A DNA stretch of 37,170 nt, from NCBI GenBank assembly GCA_025352235.1, contig JANXTU010000285.1, positions 1-37,170 of the forward strand, given 5' to 3'. Shown one piece after another: positions 15,933 to 23,412 of this stretch. Made by a program: the position numbers and the translations under genes. The notes beneath the pieces are model-generated. The model ran no database searches and had not been told where the DNA came from. It saw only the letters and a list, made by a program, of their open reading frames with translations. The stretch's first letter is position 1; each line of letters begins with the position of its first letter. This DNA is from Fimbriiglobus sp. (GTDB lineage Bacteria; Planctomycetota; Planctomycetia; Gemmatales; Gemmataceae).

Positions 15933-17057
15933 ATGATGAAGCGACGTGTGATTGCAGCCGCGGTTCTCGGCCTGTCGGTTTGGTTCACGGCCAGCCCGGC
16001 TCAAGCCTTCGGCCTCGGCCTGTTCAAGAAGAAGGGCGACTGTGCCCTGCCTTGCGCTACCGCCGCCGTCGGTTGCGGCCCGGTCGCCGCGTGCGGCCCA
16101 ACGATGTCAGCTCCCGCCCCGGCCCCGGCCATGACGACCCAAACCGTCACGCGCTACGTCGCCAAGACGGTGACGGAAAACAAACCCGTCACGACCAGCA
16201 GCTACCAGTGGGTCGACGAGAAGTTCACGTACCAAGAGTGCGTCACGACTTCCAAAGTCGAAAAGAAGCCCGTCACCACCAGTAGCTACCAGTGGGTCGA
16301 TGAGAAGTTCACGTACCAAGAGTGCGTCACGACTTCGAAAGTCGAAAAGAAGCCCGTCACCAGCACGAGCTACGCTTGGGTCGACGAAGCTTACAACTAC
16401 ACGGTTTGCAAGCCCGTTACCACGATGGTGCTGAAGCCGGTCTCCCGGACGGTCTGCGTGCCGACGCAAGTGATGTCGACCGTCCCCGTCACGACCAAAG
16501 TTTGCGTGCCTTACTGCAGCACGACGCTTTGCGGTTGTCCGACGGTGAAATACAAAACGGAACGCATCACGACCTGCGAAACCGTTTGTAAGACCGTCCT
16601 GCAGCGCCAAACCGTCACCGACATGGTTCCATGTCCCGTCACGACGTACGTCAACGCACCCGCCACCGGGATGCGGAAAGTCTGCAAGGCTACCACGACC
16701 ACCAAAGACATGGACGTGACGGTTTACAGCAGCGCCCTGGTCAACAAAGACGGCATGCACAAAGTCTGCAAACTGATCACGACCACCAAAGACACGGATG
16801 TGACGGTTTACAGCAGCGCCCTAGTCAACAAAGACGGCTTGCGCAAAGTCTGCAAGCTCGTGACCGAAACCAAGACGATGCCGGTCACCAGCACCACCTA
16901 CGAGCCGAAGATCGAAACCGTGCAAGTCCCGGTCGCCGCCCCGTGCGGTCCGACCGCCGCCTGCGCCCCGGCTTGCGACGACGGCAAAAAGGGCTGCAAG
17001 CTCTTCGGCCGCGTGAAGGGCCTGTTCTCCAGCAAGTCGAGCTGCGGTTGCAACTAA
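15933..17057 (+). CDS. Exported cysteine-rich 28-residue-repeat protein, YTV-like
   Basis: A 374-residue exported protein with a signal peptide (cleavage near AQA, residues 22-24) and about 24 cysteines. Two tandem blocks share a period of 28 residues: KPVTTSSYQWVDEKFTYQEC... (residues 84-167, three units, the first two nearly identical) and G-(M/L)-(R/H)-KVCK...DVTVYSSALVNKD (residues 246-329, three units). Between them are V/T/C-rich strands (RTVCVP, TKVCVP, TETVCK-like). The valine/threonine/tyrosine/cysteine alternation recalls the YTV-motif, cysteine-rich cell-wall proteins described in planctomycetes; an extracellular disulfide-linked structural role is inferred. The lysine/cysteine-rich ends (GLFKKKGDCALPC and KSSCGCN) frame the repeats. 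GGAG precedes the paired ATGs. Confidence 0.85.
   Translation: MMKRRVIAAAVLGLSVWFTASPAQAFGLGLFKKKGDCALPCATAAVGCGPVAACGPTMSAPAPAPAMTTQTVTRYVAKTVTENKPVTTSSYQWVDEKFTYQECVTTSKVEKKPVTTSSYQWVDEKFTYQECVTTSKVEKKPVTSTSYAWVDEAYNYTVCKPVTTMVLKPVSRTVCVPTQVMSTVPVTTKVCVPYCSTTLCGCPTVKYKTERITTCETVCKTVLQRQTVTDMVPCPVTTYVNAPATGMRKVCKATTTTKDMDVTVYSSALVNKDGMHKVCKLITTTKDTDVTVYSSALVNKDGLRKVCKLVTETKTMPVTSTTYEPKIETVQVPVAAPCGPTAACAPACDDGKKGCKLFGRVKGLFSSKSSCGCN
16182..16433 (+). repeat. Three tandem 84-bp coding repeats, first block
   Basis: Units at 16182-16265, 16266-16349 and 16350-16433. The first two differ at only a few, mostly synonymous, positions (for example ACGACCAGC against ACCACCAGT). The third has diverged after its first ten codons. 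The near-identity of units one and two indicates a recent duplication or gene conversion. Confidence 0.9.
16668..16919 (+). repeat. Three tandem 84-bp coding repeats, second block
   Basis: Units at 16668-16751, 16752-16835 and 16836-16919. The first two are close copies ending in VTVYSSALVNKD; the third keeps KVCK and then diverges. The unit length equals that of the block at 16182-16433 although the sequences differ. Confidence 0.85.
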
Positions 17058-17083
17058 GCGTTCAGTAAAATCAAACCGCGGGC

Positions 17084-17102
17084 CGCAGGGAATTCCCCTG
17101 CG
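17084..17102. terminator. Short hairpin between convergent genes
   Basis: A 7-bp perfect stem CGCAGGG/CCCTGCG (17084-17090 with 17096-17102) and a five-base loop, 27 bases after the cysteine-rich gene and 15 before the pseudouridine synthase stop. CTCTTT follows on the plus strand, a poor T-tract. Confidence 0.4.
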
Positions 17103-17117
17103 ACTCTTTCCATGGGT

Positions 17118-17810
17118 TTAGGACTTGGGCCAATAGTTCGGCAGCGGGGCTTCGAAGGTCAACTCTTCGTCCGTGAACGGATGGCGGATCGTCAAGCGGC
17201 GGGCGTGCAGGGCGATGAGCCGAGCGCGCGGGTCGTCGCTCGGCGGGCCGAAATCGCGATCGCTCCCGTAGAGCCGATCACCGAGAATCGGGTGATCTCG
17301 CAGGCCCGATTGCACTCGCAGTTGGTGCATGCGGCCGGTTTGCGGTCGCAGTTCCAACAGAGTGTGGCTCTCGAATCTGCCGAGGACGGTGTACCCGAGC
17401 GTCGCCTGTTTCGCGTCGGGTTCTCCCTCGGCGGCCCGTTCCACCCGGGCTTCATCCGGGACCTTCCGCAGCCAGTCTTGCCACGCGCCGGTGTCCGGCG
17501 TCACCGTCCCCTCAACGCAGGCCCAATAGATTTTTTGAACCCGACGATGTTCGAATTGCTCGTGCACTCGCCGGGCCGCCTTCGTGTTCCGCGCGAAGAC
17601 GACGACGCCCGACACCGGCCGGTCGAGCCGATGGGGAACGCCGAGGTACACCCCCGCGGGCTTCGCGTATTTCGCTTTGATGTAGTCTTTGACGAGGCAT
17701 TCGAGATTCGCGATTCCGGCCGGGGCTTGCGTGAGCAGAGGTGCGGGTTTGTCGACCGCGATCAGGTGGTGATCTTCGAACAGAACGCGGGCCGGATCGA
17801 GGGATTGCAT
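17118..17810 (-). CDS. RluA-family RNA pseudouridine synthase
   Basis: Converts specific uridines in rRNA or tRNA to pseudouridine. The catalytic motif is HRLDR at 60-64 (VPHRLDRPVSG) with D63. Other family blocks follow: VDKPAPLLTQ (19-28), VQKIYWACVEG and LELRPQTGRMHQLRVQ near residue 155. There is no N-terminal S4 domain, so it belongs to the short RluA/RluC-like type, 230 residues. I chose the ATG at 17810 (MQSLDPARVLFEDHHL) because the open frame continues upstream to 17909 but that extension is serine/arginine-rich and unlike the family. The RNA target cannot be told from sequence. Convergent with the cysteine-rich gene. Confidence 0.9.
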   Translation of the reverse strand: MQSLDPARVLFEDHHLIAVDKPAPLLTQAPAGIANLECLVKDYIKAKYAKPAGVYLGVPHRLDRPVSGVVVFARNTKAARRVHEQFEHRRVQKIYWACVEGTVTPDTGAWQDWLRKVPDEARVERAAEGEPDAKQATLGYTVLGRFESHTLLELRPQTGRMHQLRVQSGLRDHPILGDRLYGSDRDFGPPSDDPRARLIALHARRLTIRHPFTDEELTFEAPLPNYWPKS

Positions 17811-18008
17811 GACGAGATTGTATCGACTGGCCGGCGAGGGCCGGTTTTCGGCCGCCGCGTTCACCTGGGAATTCAAATCTCCGATTCGGCGCGAGGGCGA
17901 CGAGGGCATTCCGGATTATCCTCGTCCAAAATATCTGACGCCGCCGCAACGCGTACTACAGATTAATGTGGTTTTGTTGTCCGCCGAAGCTCGAGCGTGG
18001 AGCACGCC

Positions 18009-18272
18009 ATGATTCTCAGCCGCCCGGGTCTGTTCCAAGCCGAAACGGCGAATTCGTTCGACGCAGTCGGCCCGGCCAATCCCTCCGAAGACACGCTCTG
18101 TAGTGAATCCATCGTCCAGACGGCTTTCGCCCAAAGTCCGGGCTGGAAACTCGTGACCCTCGGCAACCTCCGCGACGTCGAAGATTTGCTCGATTGTTTG
18201 GAATCGTCCCGCGTCGCCGAGCGAGAAGTCCACACCTTCGGCAATAGCAGCTTCGCCGTTCGCTGGCGTTGA
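18009..18272 (+). CDS. Small hypothetical protein, 87 residues
   Basis: I do not recognise this protein. It begins MILSRPGLFQAETANSF and has a central segment GWKLVTLGNLRDVEDLLDCL that could form a short strand-helix pair, ending FGNSSFAVRW. No signal peptide or membrane segment. The ATG at 18009 is favoured over a GTG at 17997 because GGAG at 17999-18002 sits six bases before it. It is convergent with the HEAT-like gene, 24 bases apart. Codon third positions are G/C-rich as in neighbours, which supports a real gene. Confidence 0.6.
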   Translation: MILSRPGLFQAETANSFDAVGPANPSEDTLCSESIVQTAFAQSPGWKLVTLGNLRDVEDLLDCLESSRVAEREVHTFGNSSFAVRWR

Positions 18273-18296
18273 CGGCCCGAATCGATCCCCGGACAC

Positions 18297-19403
18297 TCAG
18301 CGGGGAGACAGCTTCGCCAAGGCTTCTTTCGCGGCCGCTTTGACCATCGTCGGGGCTTCGCCCGGCACGGCGGCGATTTGTAGGTACGCCAGATATTCCG
18401 GTTCGTGGTAACCGAGCCGCATGAGTAGTTCGATGCACTTGGCCCGGACGCTCGCCGCCGGGTCGGCGACGGCGGCCCGCGCGAGGGCGTTCTTCACTTC
18501 CGGACGCGAGCCGTAGCGGCTCTCGGCCAAACACAGCGCGGCATTCTCACGGATCGACGGGCGGAGCGCCGACACGAGATCGAAAACGTACTCCCGCGTT
18601 TCTTCGCGGATCAACGTCTCGATCGACCGGTACGCCACGGGGACGAATTCGACGCGCTCTTCGCCGACGCGCGGGCGGATCAATCGCACGGCCAGCGGTT
18701 CGTCGATGTCCTCGTCGTGTCCGGACTGGTAGGTGCCGCGGGCGATGGTGCGGACCGTCGGCGCGAGCGATTGCAACGATGACGGGGCCATCCGCTTCGT
18801 CGGTTGCCAGCGGTCGGGTTTGGCGACGGGGGTTGGGGCCAATACCGGATTCGCATCTGTGCGCGGCCGCCAAACGAGCGACTCGCCGGGAACCGGAACC
18901 GGGAGTGCCGGCGGAAGTTTGGCATTTACCTGCTGGATCAGGATCGGTTCGAGCGGCGGAGCCGGGATGAACCTAGCCTTCGGCATCGGCTGATCGTCTC
19001 GCGGCGGTGCGACGGATTTCGCGGGTTGCGATTGCAGCTTCGGTTCCGGCGGAAATTGGCGAATCGGCGGGGCGACGATCACCGGCGGCGGAATCGGCAC
19101 TGTAGTTCCTGCCATCTTCGGCAAGAGGGCCACGACTTTCCCCGGCAGCGTGAACACCTGTCCGTTCACCACGTCTTGCACTTCCGCAATCGATTCGCCG
19201 TCGCTGAAACTCGATTGTTTCAACACCTTCAATTGGCGGTCGGGTTGGCCGGCGGTTCGCATCAGCACAATCGGTGGATCGACGGGCGGGCGCGGTTGGG
19301 CCAACGCGACGGGCACGGTGGATAAGGTCGTCGGGGATTGGCCGAAGCCCCCCCCGGCCATCAGAAGTGCCGCGACCCCGCTCGCTATCCCACGCACTCG
19401 CAT
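18297..19403 (-). CDS. Exported proline-rich protein with C-terminal HEAT-like repeats
   Basis: A 368-residue protein of unknown role. A signal peptide is likely at 1-21 (MRVRGIASGVAALLMAGGGF). Residues about 30-95 contain a short beta-rich segment (QLKVLKQSSF, VNGQVFTLPGKVV). About 100-215 is proline-rich and low in order (VPIPPPVIVAPP, ALPVPVPGES). The last about 110 residues are helical repeats of HEAT type: YVFDLVSALRPSIRENAALC, RPEVKNALARAAVADPAASV and PTMVKAAAKEALAKL. HEAT repeats mediate protein contacts, so a periplasmic scaffold is possible. GGAG precedes the ATG by seven bases. Divergent from the lipoprotein gene. Confidence 0.75.
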   Translation of the reverse strand: MRVRGIASGVAALLMAGGGFGQSPTTLSTVPVALAQPRPPVDPPIVLMRTAGQPDRQLKVLKQSSFSDGESIAEVQDVVNGQVFTLPGKVVALLPKMAGTTVPIPPPVIVAPPIRQFPPEPKLQSQPAKSVAPPRDDQPMPKARFIPAPPLEPILIQQVNAKLPPALPVPVPGESLVWRPRTDANPVLAPTPVAKPDRWQPTKRMAPSSLQSLAPTVRTIARGTYQSGHDEDIDEPLAVRLIRPRVGEERVEFVPVAYRSIETLIREETREYVFDLVSALRPSIRENAALCLAESRYGSRPEVKNALARAAVADPAASVRAKCIELLMRLGYHEPEYLAYLQIAAVPGEAPTMVKAAAKEALAKLSPR

Positions 19404-19610
19404 AGCGTCACTCCAACAGGCTCAAATAGGCAATGCGACTTTATTATCGGCCGGGGGGATTGCGCGGAATGAGCCGGATTGCACAATCGGGGCGACTTTG
19501 AGAGATTTGGGGACCGCAGTCCCGTTGGCACGCCGGGTGCACTGTCACGATTCACCCTCGCGACTCGCACAGGGCGGGTCGCGCGGAAGACACCCTGTAG
19601 GACCTCCACT

Positions 19611-20027
19611 ATGTCGAAGAGTTACCTCGTTCTCGCCGCCTCGGCCGCCCTCGCCCTCACCGTCGGAATCGGCTGCAATAAAAGCTCCGAAGGCGGCGTT
19701 TCGGGAACCAAAGACACCTTCAAAATCGGTGCCCCGCCGCTGGCGACGACCATTAAGCAAGGCGATAAACAGACGGTTCCCATCACCGTGGATCGCGATT
19801 CGGGCTTCCAACAGAGTGTGAAGTTGGATGCGCAAGCCCCGAAGGGCTTGAAGGTTGATCTGGACAAATCGACGGTTAAGCCGTCCGACCTGAAAGACGT
19901 AGCTTTGAGTATTACGGCCGACAAGGATTGCCCCCTCGGCGATCACGTTGTCAAGGTCACCGGCAAGCCCGATACCGGCAACCCGACCACCGTGGAAGTG
20001 AAGGTCACCGTCACGGCCATGAAATAG
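19611..20027 (+). CDS. Small lipoprotein with an Ig-like beta domain
   Basis: A 138-residue predicted lipoprotein. The N-terminus MSKSYLVLAASAALALTVGI is followed by G-C22, a lipobox with an unusual residue at -3. The mature part (about 40-138) is beta-rich with threonine/valine/lysine alternation (TIKQGDKQTVPITVDR, TTVEVKVTVTAMK), reading like one Ig-like or NEW3-type sandwich. A conserved function is not known to me. The start at 19611 has AGGA eight bases upstream; an in-frame start at 19479 would bury the signal sequence. A strong terminator follows at 20039-20071. Confidence 0.75.
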   Translation: MSKSYLVLAASAALALTVGIGCNKSSEGGVSGTKDTFKIGAPPLATTIKQGDKQTVPITVDRDSGFQQSVKLDAQAPKGLKVDLDKSTVKPSDLKDVALSITADKDCPLGDHVVKVTGKPDTGNPTTVEVKVTVTAMK

Positions 20028-20038
20028 TCCAATCCCAT

Positions 20039-20071
20039 ACTCCCGGTTCCGTGGATCACGGAACCGGGAGT
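20039..20071. terminator. Intrinsic terminator between lipoprotein and subtilase genes
   Basis: A perfect 15-bp GC-rich stem (20039-20053 with 20057-20071) with a GAT loop and a short TTCCTT tail. It begins 11 bases after the lipoprotein stop and lies between convergent genes. Confidence 0.8.
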
Positions 20072-20084
20072 TCCTTCGCAGCGG

Positions 20085-22274
20085 TCACTTCCACTTTTTC
20101 AACGCACCCGCAATATGATCGCCCCTAGGAATCGGGTCGAAATCGATACCGGCAAAATGCGCCAATACCCCTGTCGCGGGCAGCATCGCGGCACGGGTGG
20201 TGGACGTCCCGAACGATAGACTCGCACTCCGCACCGTGCCGGTGTTCCCCGCGAACAGATCGAAGATTTCCAGCGTCCATGTTCCCCGCGCGGCATGCCC
20301 ACCGAGGCCAGCCAATACCTCTTCGGGCCGCACCGATGCCCCGCTCGTCAGCGAATTCGCCGACAGCACATTCGCGGCGCCGTCATCGAAGGTGATGCCC
20401 GAAAGGCTCAAACTGCGACGATTGAACAGGACGACCGTCCGACCGTCCGGTGCTCGCAAGCGGATTTGCAGGTCCGCCATCCGCATATGCATCACATCCA
20501 GGTTCACCGTGATGTTCGAGATGTTGAAGGACTCGGTCACTTCAAAATTGACCCGCGTCGTCCGCTGATCGGCAATGGCCACGTTGTTCGCTGTGGCGGA
20601 GTAAGTCCGCCGGCTCGTCGACACCGGCGGTAAAGTGGCCCCGCCGAGCCGACCCGCGGCCGTGTACGCGTCCGCCGCTTCGTTGCCAACGCCGTTGCCG
20701 TTCTGATCCATCCGCTTCGCTTGAACGTCCCAAATGTCCGGACCGATGGTCGCGGAGTAGTTGCCCGCCGCGGTTTGCGAAGCGAAGGTGACATCGAACA
20801 CGGAATTGTTCGTGTTCGCGACGACCGTGACCCCGGTGACGGCGAGCTTGCCGTTCGGCCCCGCCAACGCGACATCGGATGCGGTGAACGTCGGCGCGTT
20901 GATTTTCTTGTCGAAGGTCACGCGGACGGTGTTCAGTGAAGTCGAATTCGAGCCGCCGAACACCGCGGAGACGATCTTCGGCCCGAGGTTGTCCCACCGC
21001 AGTCCCGGCGCGCTCGACGGCGGGGGCGATGTAACCGGGGGAACCGTGACCGGCGGCACCGTGGTCGAAGCATCGAGCAGTTTTCCCAAGTCGATCCTAC
21101 CGCCCGAGGCGACCTTCCCGCTCAGGCTCGTCACCGGGTCGACCGAGATTTTCAACTTCGCGAGGATCTGCGAATACGTCCACGTCGGGTGGAGATCCCA
21201 CAGCAGTGCGAGGGCCCCGCTGATCACCGGCGTCGCCATCGACGTGCCGCTCTTCGTGATGTACCCGCCCCCGCGGGCCGTGCTCAGGATGCTCTCCCCC
21301 GGCGCGGCGATCAGCACGCTCTGAGGACCGTAATTGGAAAACCACGACAGTTGATCGTTTGAATCGGTCGAGGCCACAACGACGACATTGTTCGATTGTT
21401 TGGCATACGAAGCGGGATACGACGCGGTCGTGTCGTTATTGGCCTGCTCATTCCCGGCAGCGATGACCACGATCACCCCGGCAGCGCGGGCGCGCTCGAT
21501 AGCCGCAGCGAGCGCCGGGTCGGGCGAGGCGCCGCCCCAACTGTTGTTGAGGATCTTTGCCCCGTGCCGGATGGCGTAATCGATGGCCCGCACCGCGTCG
21601 CTCGTATAGCCGTTGCCCGCGGCGTCCATGAACCGGAGCACCATGATTTGGGCGCGCTGGGCGACACCCGTCACGCCGACGCCGTTGTTCCCCGTCGCGC
21701 CGACGATCCCCGCGACATGCGTCCCGTGTCCATTTTCGTCGGTCGGGTCGGTGTCGTTGGCGCTAAAGTCGTACCCGTGCAATCCGCCGGTGGCGGGGTC
21801 GATCGTGTTCGTCCAAATGTTCGCGGCGAGGTCCGGGTGCGTGTAGTCAACGCCGGTGTCGATCACGGCGACGATGGTGCGCCCGGTGCCCGTGGTGACG
21901 TTCCACCCCTGAGCCGCGTCGATTTTCTGAAGGTTCCACTGTTCGCTCAACCGCGGGTCGCTCGGCGTCTGTGCGACTGAGACGATGGAATCGCGGCCGA
22001 CCGACTGCACCCCGGCTTGCGCGGAGAAGATCGTGATGGCCCGGTCGAAATCGACGCCCGCGGCCAAATTGACGCGGTAAATCCCCAAGCCGAGCGAAGT
22101 GACCGACTCGGCCAACGGCGACCGGCCGATCTCCGCGACGGACTTGGCGGCGGGGTTCGCATCGGCGAAGGTGACCAGCAGGTGATCCGATGCGAAGGCC
22201 GGCACGGCGCTCGGCACGGTGCGGTCTTCGAGGGTTTCGATGCGGAGTAGGGTTCGGTCCGGGGATCGCCGCAT
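20085..22274 (-). CDS. Secreted subtilisin-like serine protease (S8) with P domain
   Basis: A 729-residue extracellular protease. The N-terminus has LEDRTVPS (15-22), a motif common at the start of planctomycete surface or secreted proteins, in place of a classical signal peptide. A prodomain-like part covers about 28-104. The S8 catalytic domain (about 110-395) has D139 (VIDTGVDYTHPD), H183 (NGHGTHVAG), oxyanion N275 (IAAGNE) and S345 (SGTSMATP). A TTVPPVTVPPV linker leads to an Ig-like or SwmB-like domain (about 425-530) and a C-terminal proprotein-convertase P domain (about 560-685, with MRMADLQIRLRAPDG and GTWTLEIFDLFAGNTG). GGAG precedes the ATG by eight bases. Substrates are unknown. 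Confidence 0.93.
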   Translation of the reverse strand: MRRSPDRTLLRIETLEDRTVPSAVPAFASDHLLVTFADANPAAKSVAEIGRSPLAESVTSLGLGIYRVNLAAGVDFDRAITIFSAQAGVQSVGRDSIVSVAQTPSDPRLSEQWNLQKIDAAQGWNVTTGTGRTIVAVIDTGVDYTHPDLAANIWTNTIDPATGGLHGYDFSANDTDPTDENGHGTHVAGIVGATGNNGVGVTGVAQRAQIMVLRFMDAAGNGYTSDAVRAIDYAIRHGAKILNNSWGGASPDPALAAAIERARAAGVIVVIAAGNEQANNDTTASYPASYAKQSNNVVVVASTDSNDQLSWFSNYGPQSVLIAAPGESILSTARGGGYITKSGTSMATPVISGALALLWDLHPTWTYSQILAKLKISVDPVTSLSGKVASGGRIDLGKLLDASTTVPPVTVPPVTSPPPSSAPGLRWDNLGPKIVSAVFGGSNSTSLNTVRVTFDKKINAPTFTASDVALAGPNGKLAVTGVTVVANTNNSVFDVTFASQTAAGNYSATIGPDIWDVQAKRMDQNGNGVGNEAADAYTAAGRLGGATLPPVSTSRRTYSATANNVAIADQRTTRVNFEVTESFNISNITVNLDVMHMRMADLQIRLRAPDGRTVVLFNRRSLSLSGITFDDGAANVLSANSLTSGASVRPEEVLAGLGGHAARGTWTLEIFDLFAGNTGTVRSASLSFGTSTTRAAMLPATGVLAHFAGIDFDPIPRGDHIAGALKKWK

Positions 22275-22540
22275 TCTAATGGCTCCGCGAGCTGGTGCGG
22301 GTGCAGGGGTCGCGCGGGTTGTCCGGCGTGAGCCAAGCTTACGACCGGTGCGGCCCCCAATCGGGAAAAAAAAGTGTAACGACTCTGCCGATTCGGTCTA
22401 GTCCGATTAGCTGTGACGGTTGTGGCGACTGGCGAATTGGCGGGGGATGGGCAGGAATTGAGATAGGCGTCTACGGCGCTTCGCAGCAGCGGAGGGCAAA
22501 ATGCCACCGCATGTTCGGGAGTTTTATCCGGCGAAGGGGC

Positions 22541-23245
22541 TCAATCCGCGGCGTAGAGGCCGCGGCCGCAGTTGGGGCAGCAGATGAACTTGCCGTTGAT
22601 AAGTTCGGCCTTCTGTTGCTCGGTGATGGCCGTGCGGCACTGCTGGCAAGAGCGGCCGTGGACACCGGCGAGACCGTCCGGACCGTACCGGGCAATCAGT
22701 CGTTCGTATTGACCTTTGGCGTCCGCAGGAAGTTGGGCGTCGACCTTGGCCAGTTCGTCCTTGGCCAACGTTTGATCTTCGAGAATCCGTTCCAGCCGTT
22801 CCTTGGCATCGACTTGCTGCTGCTGGAATTGGCTTTGCGAATCGGCCCAGCGTGTATCGTCGGCTGGCAGGGCGGCCGTGCGGTTCTCCAATTCCTCCAT
22901 GCTCGTCAGGATCGCCTCTTCGGTCAGGTCGATCTTCTCCTTCGCTTGGCGGATTTCGGATTGCTTGCCCTCGTACTCCTTGGGGCTGCCCGCCTCGTTG
23001 AGTTGCTTTTCGTATTTGGCCAGTTGGACGTTGATTTGCTTCAGCGTCCCCTCCTCGTCGCGGATCTTCATCTTCAACTTGGCGGCGAGATCGTAGGCCG
23101 ATTTGTGCACCGCTTCCTCGGCAGTGAGGTGGGATTGCTGGGCCTTCGACACGCGCGGGCCGAGGTCGATTTCCGACTGCAATTCGCGGAGGTGTTTGCG
23201 CAGGCGGTGGGCCTGCCGGAGCAAAGCGGGAACGGTCGCGGCCAT
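22541..23245 (-). CDS. Coiled-coil protein with C4 zinc ribbon
   Basis: A 234-residue cytoplasmic protein. Residues about 5-180 form one long antiparallel coiled coil rich in E/K/Q/L (for example YEGKQSEIRQAKEKIDLTEE). The C-terminus is a zinc ribbon: C200/C203 (SCQQCRTAI) and C222 or C223 with C226 (CCPNCGRGLY). This is the widespread 'C4-type zinc ribbon' family (Pfam zf-RING_7), whose molecular role is poorly known and may involve nucleic acids. The start at 23245 is supported by AGGAGA four bases upstream; the longer open frame to 23359 is rejected. It is divergent from carB. Confidence 0.88.
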   Translation of the reverse strand: MAATVPALLRQAHRLRKHLRELQSEIDLGPRVSKAQQSHLTAEEAVHKSAYDLAAKLKMKIRDEEGTLKQINVQLAKYEKQLNEAGSPKEYEGKQSEIRQAKEKIDLTEEAILTSMEELENRTAALPADDTRWADSQSQFQQQQVDAKERLERILEDQTLAKDELAKVDAQLPADAKGQYERLIARYGPDGLAGVHGRSCQQCRTAITEQQKAELINGKFICCPNCGRGLYAAD

Positions 23246-23412
23246 GGGGGTCTCCTGATTCCCCTCTATTCTATGGGGCGAGACGGCGGCGCCCGGTCCG
23301 AGTGCGATCGAGTCCGCACATTCGCCCGTTCGCCACTTGGTGCTCTGCGGTCCCTCCATAAGTTAAAACGAGTTTGCCCCGACCCGACCTTTCAGCCCCC
23401 GCCCCGAGTACC

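Noticed and set aside
16182-16919. Regular 84-bp repeats that might suggest a CRISPR-like array
   Set aside because: The repeats are contiguous without unique spacers, are in frame, and encode a repeat protein.
17811-17909. Longer start of the pseudouridine synthase
   Set aside because: The added 33 residues are Ser/Arg/Ala-rich with no match to the family; the conserved part begins at MQSLDPARVLF.
23374-23412. An upstream start for CarB adding 13 residues
   Set aside because: The extension ([12 protein letters not shown]) is not CarB-like, while ATG 23413 begins the conserved N-terminus.
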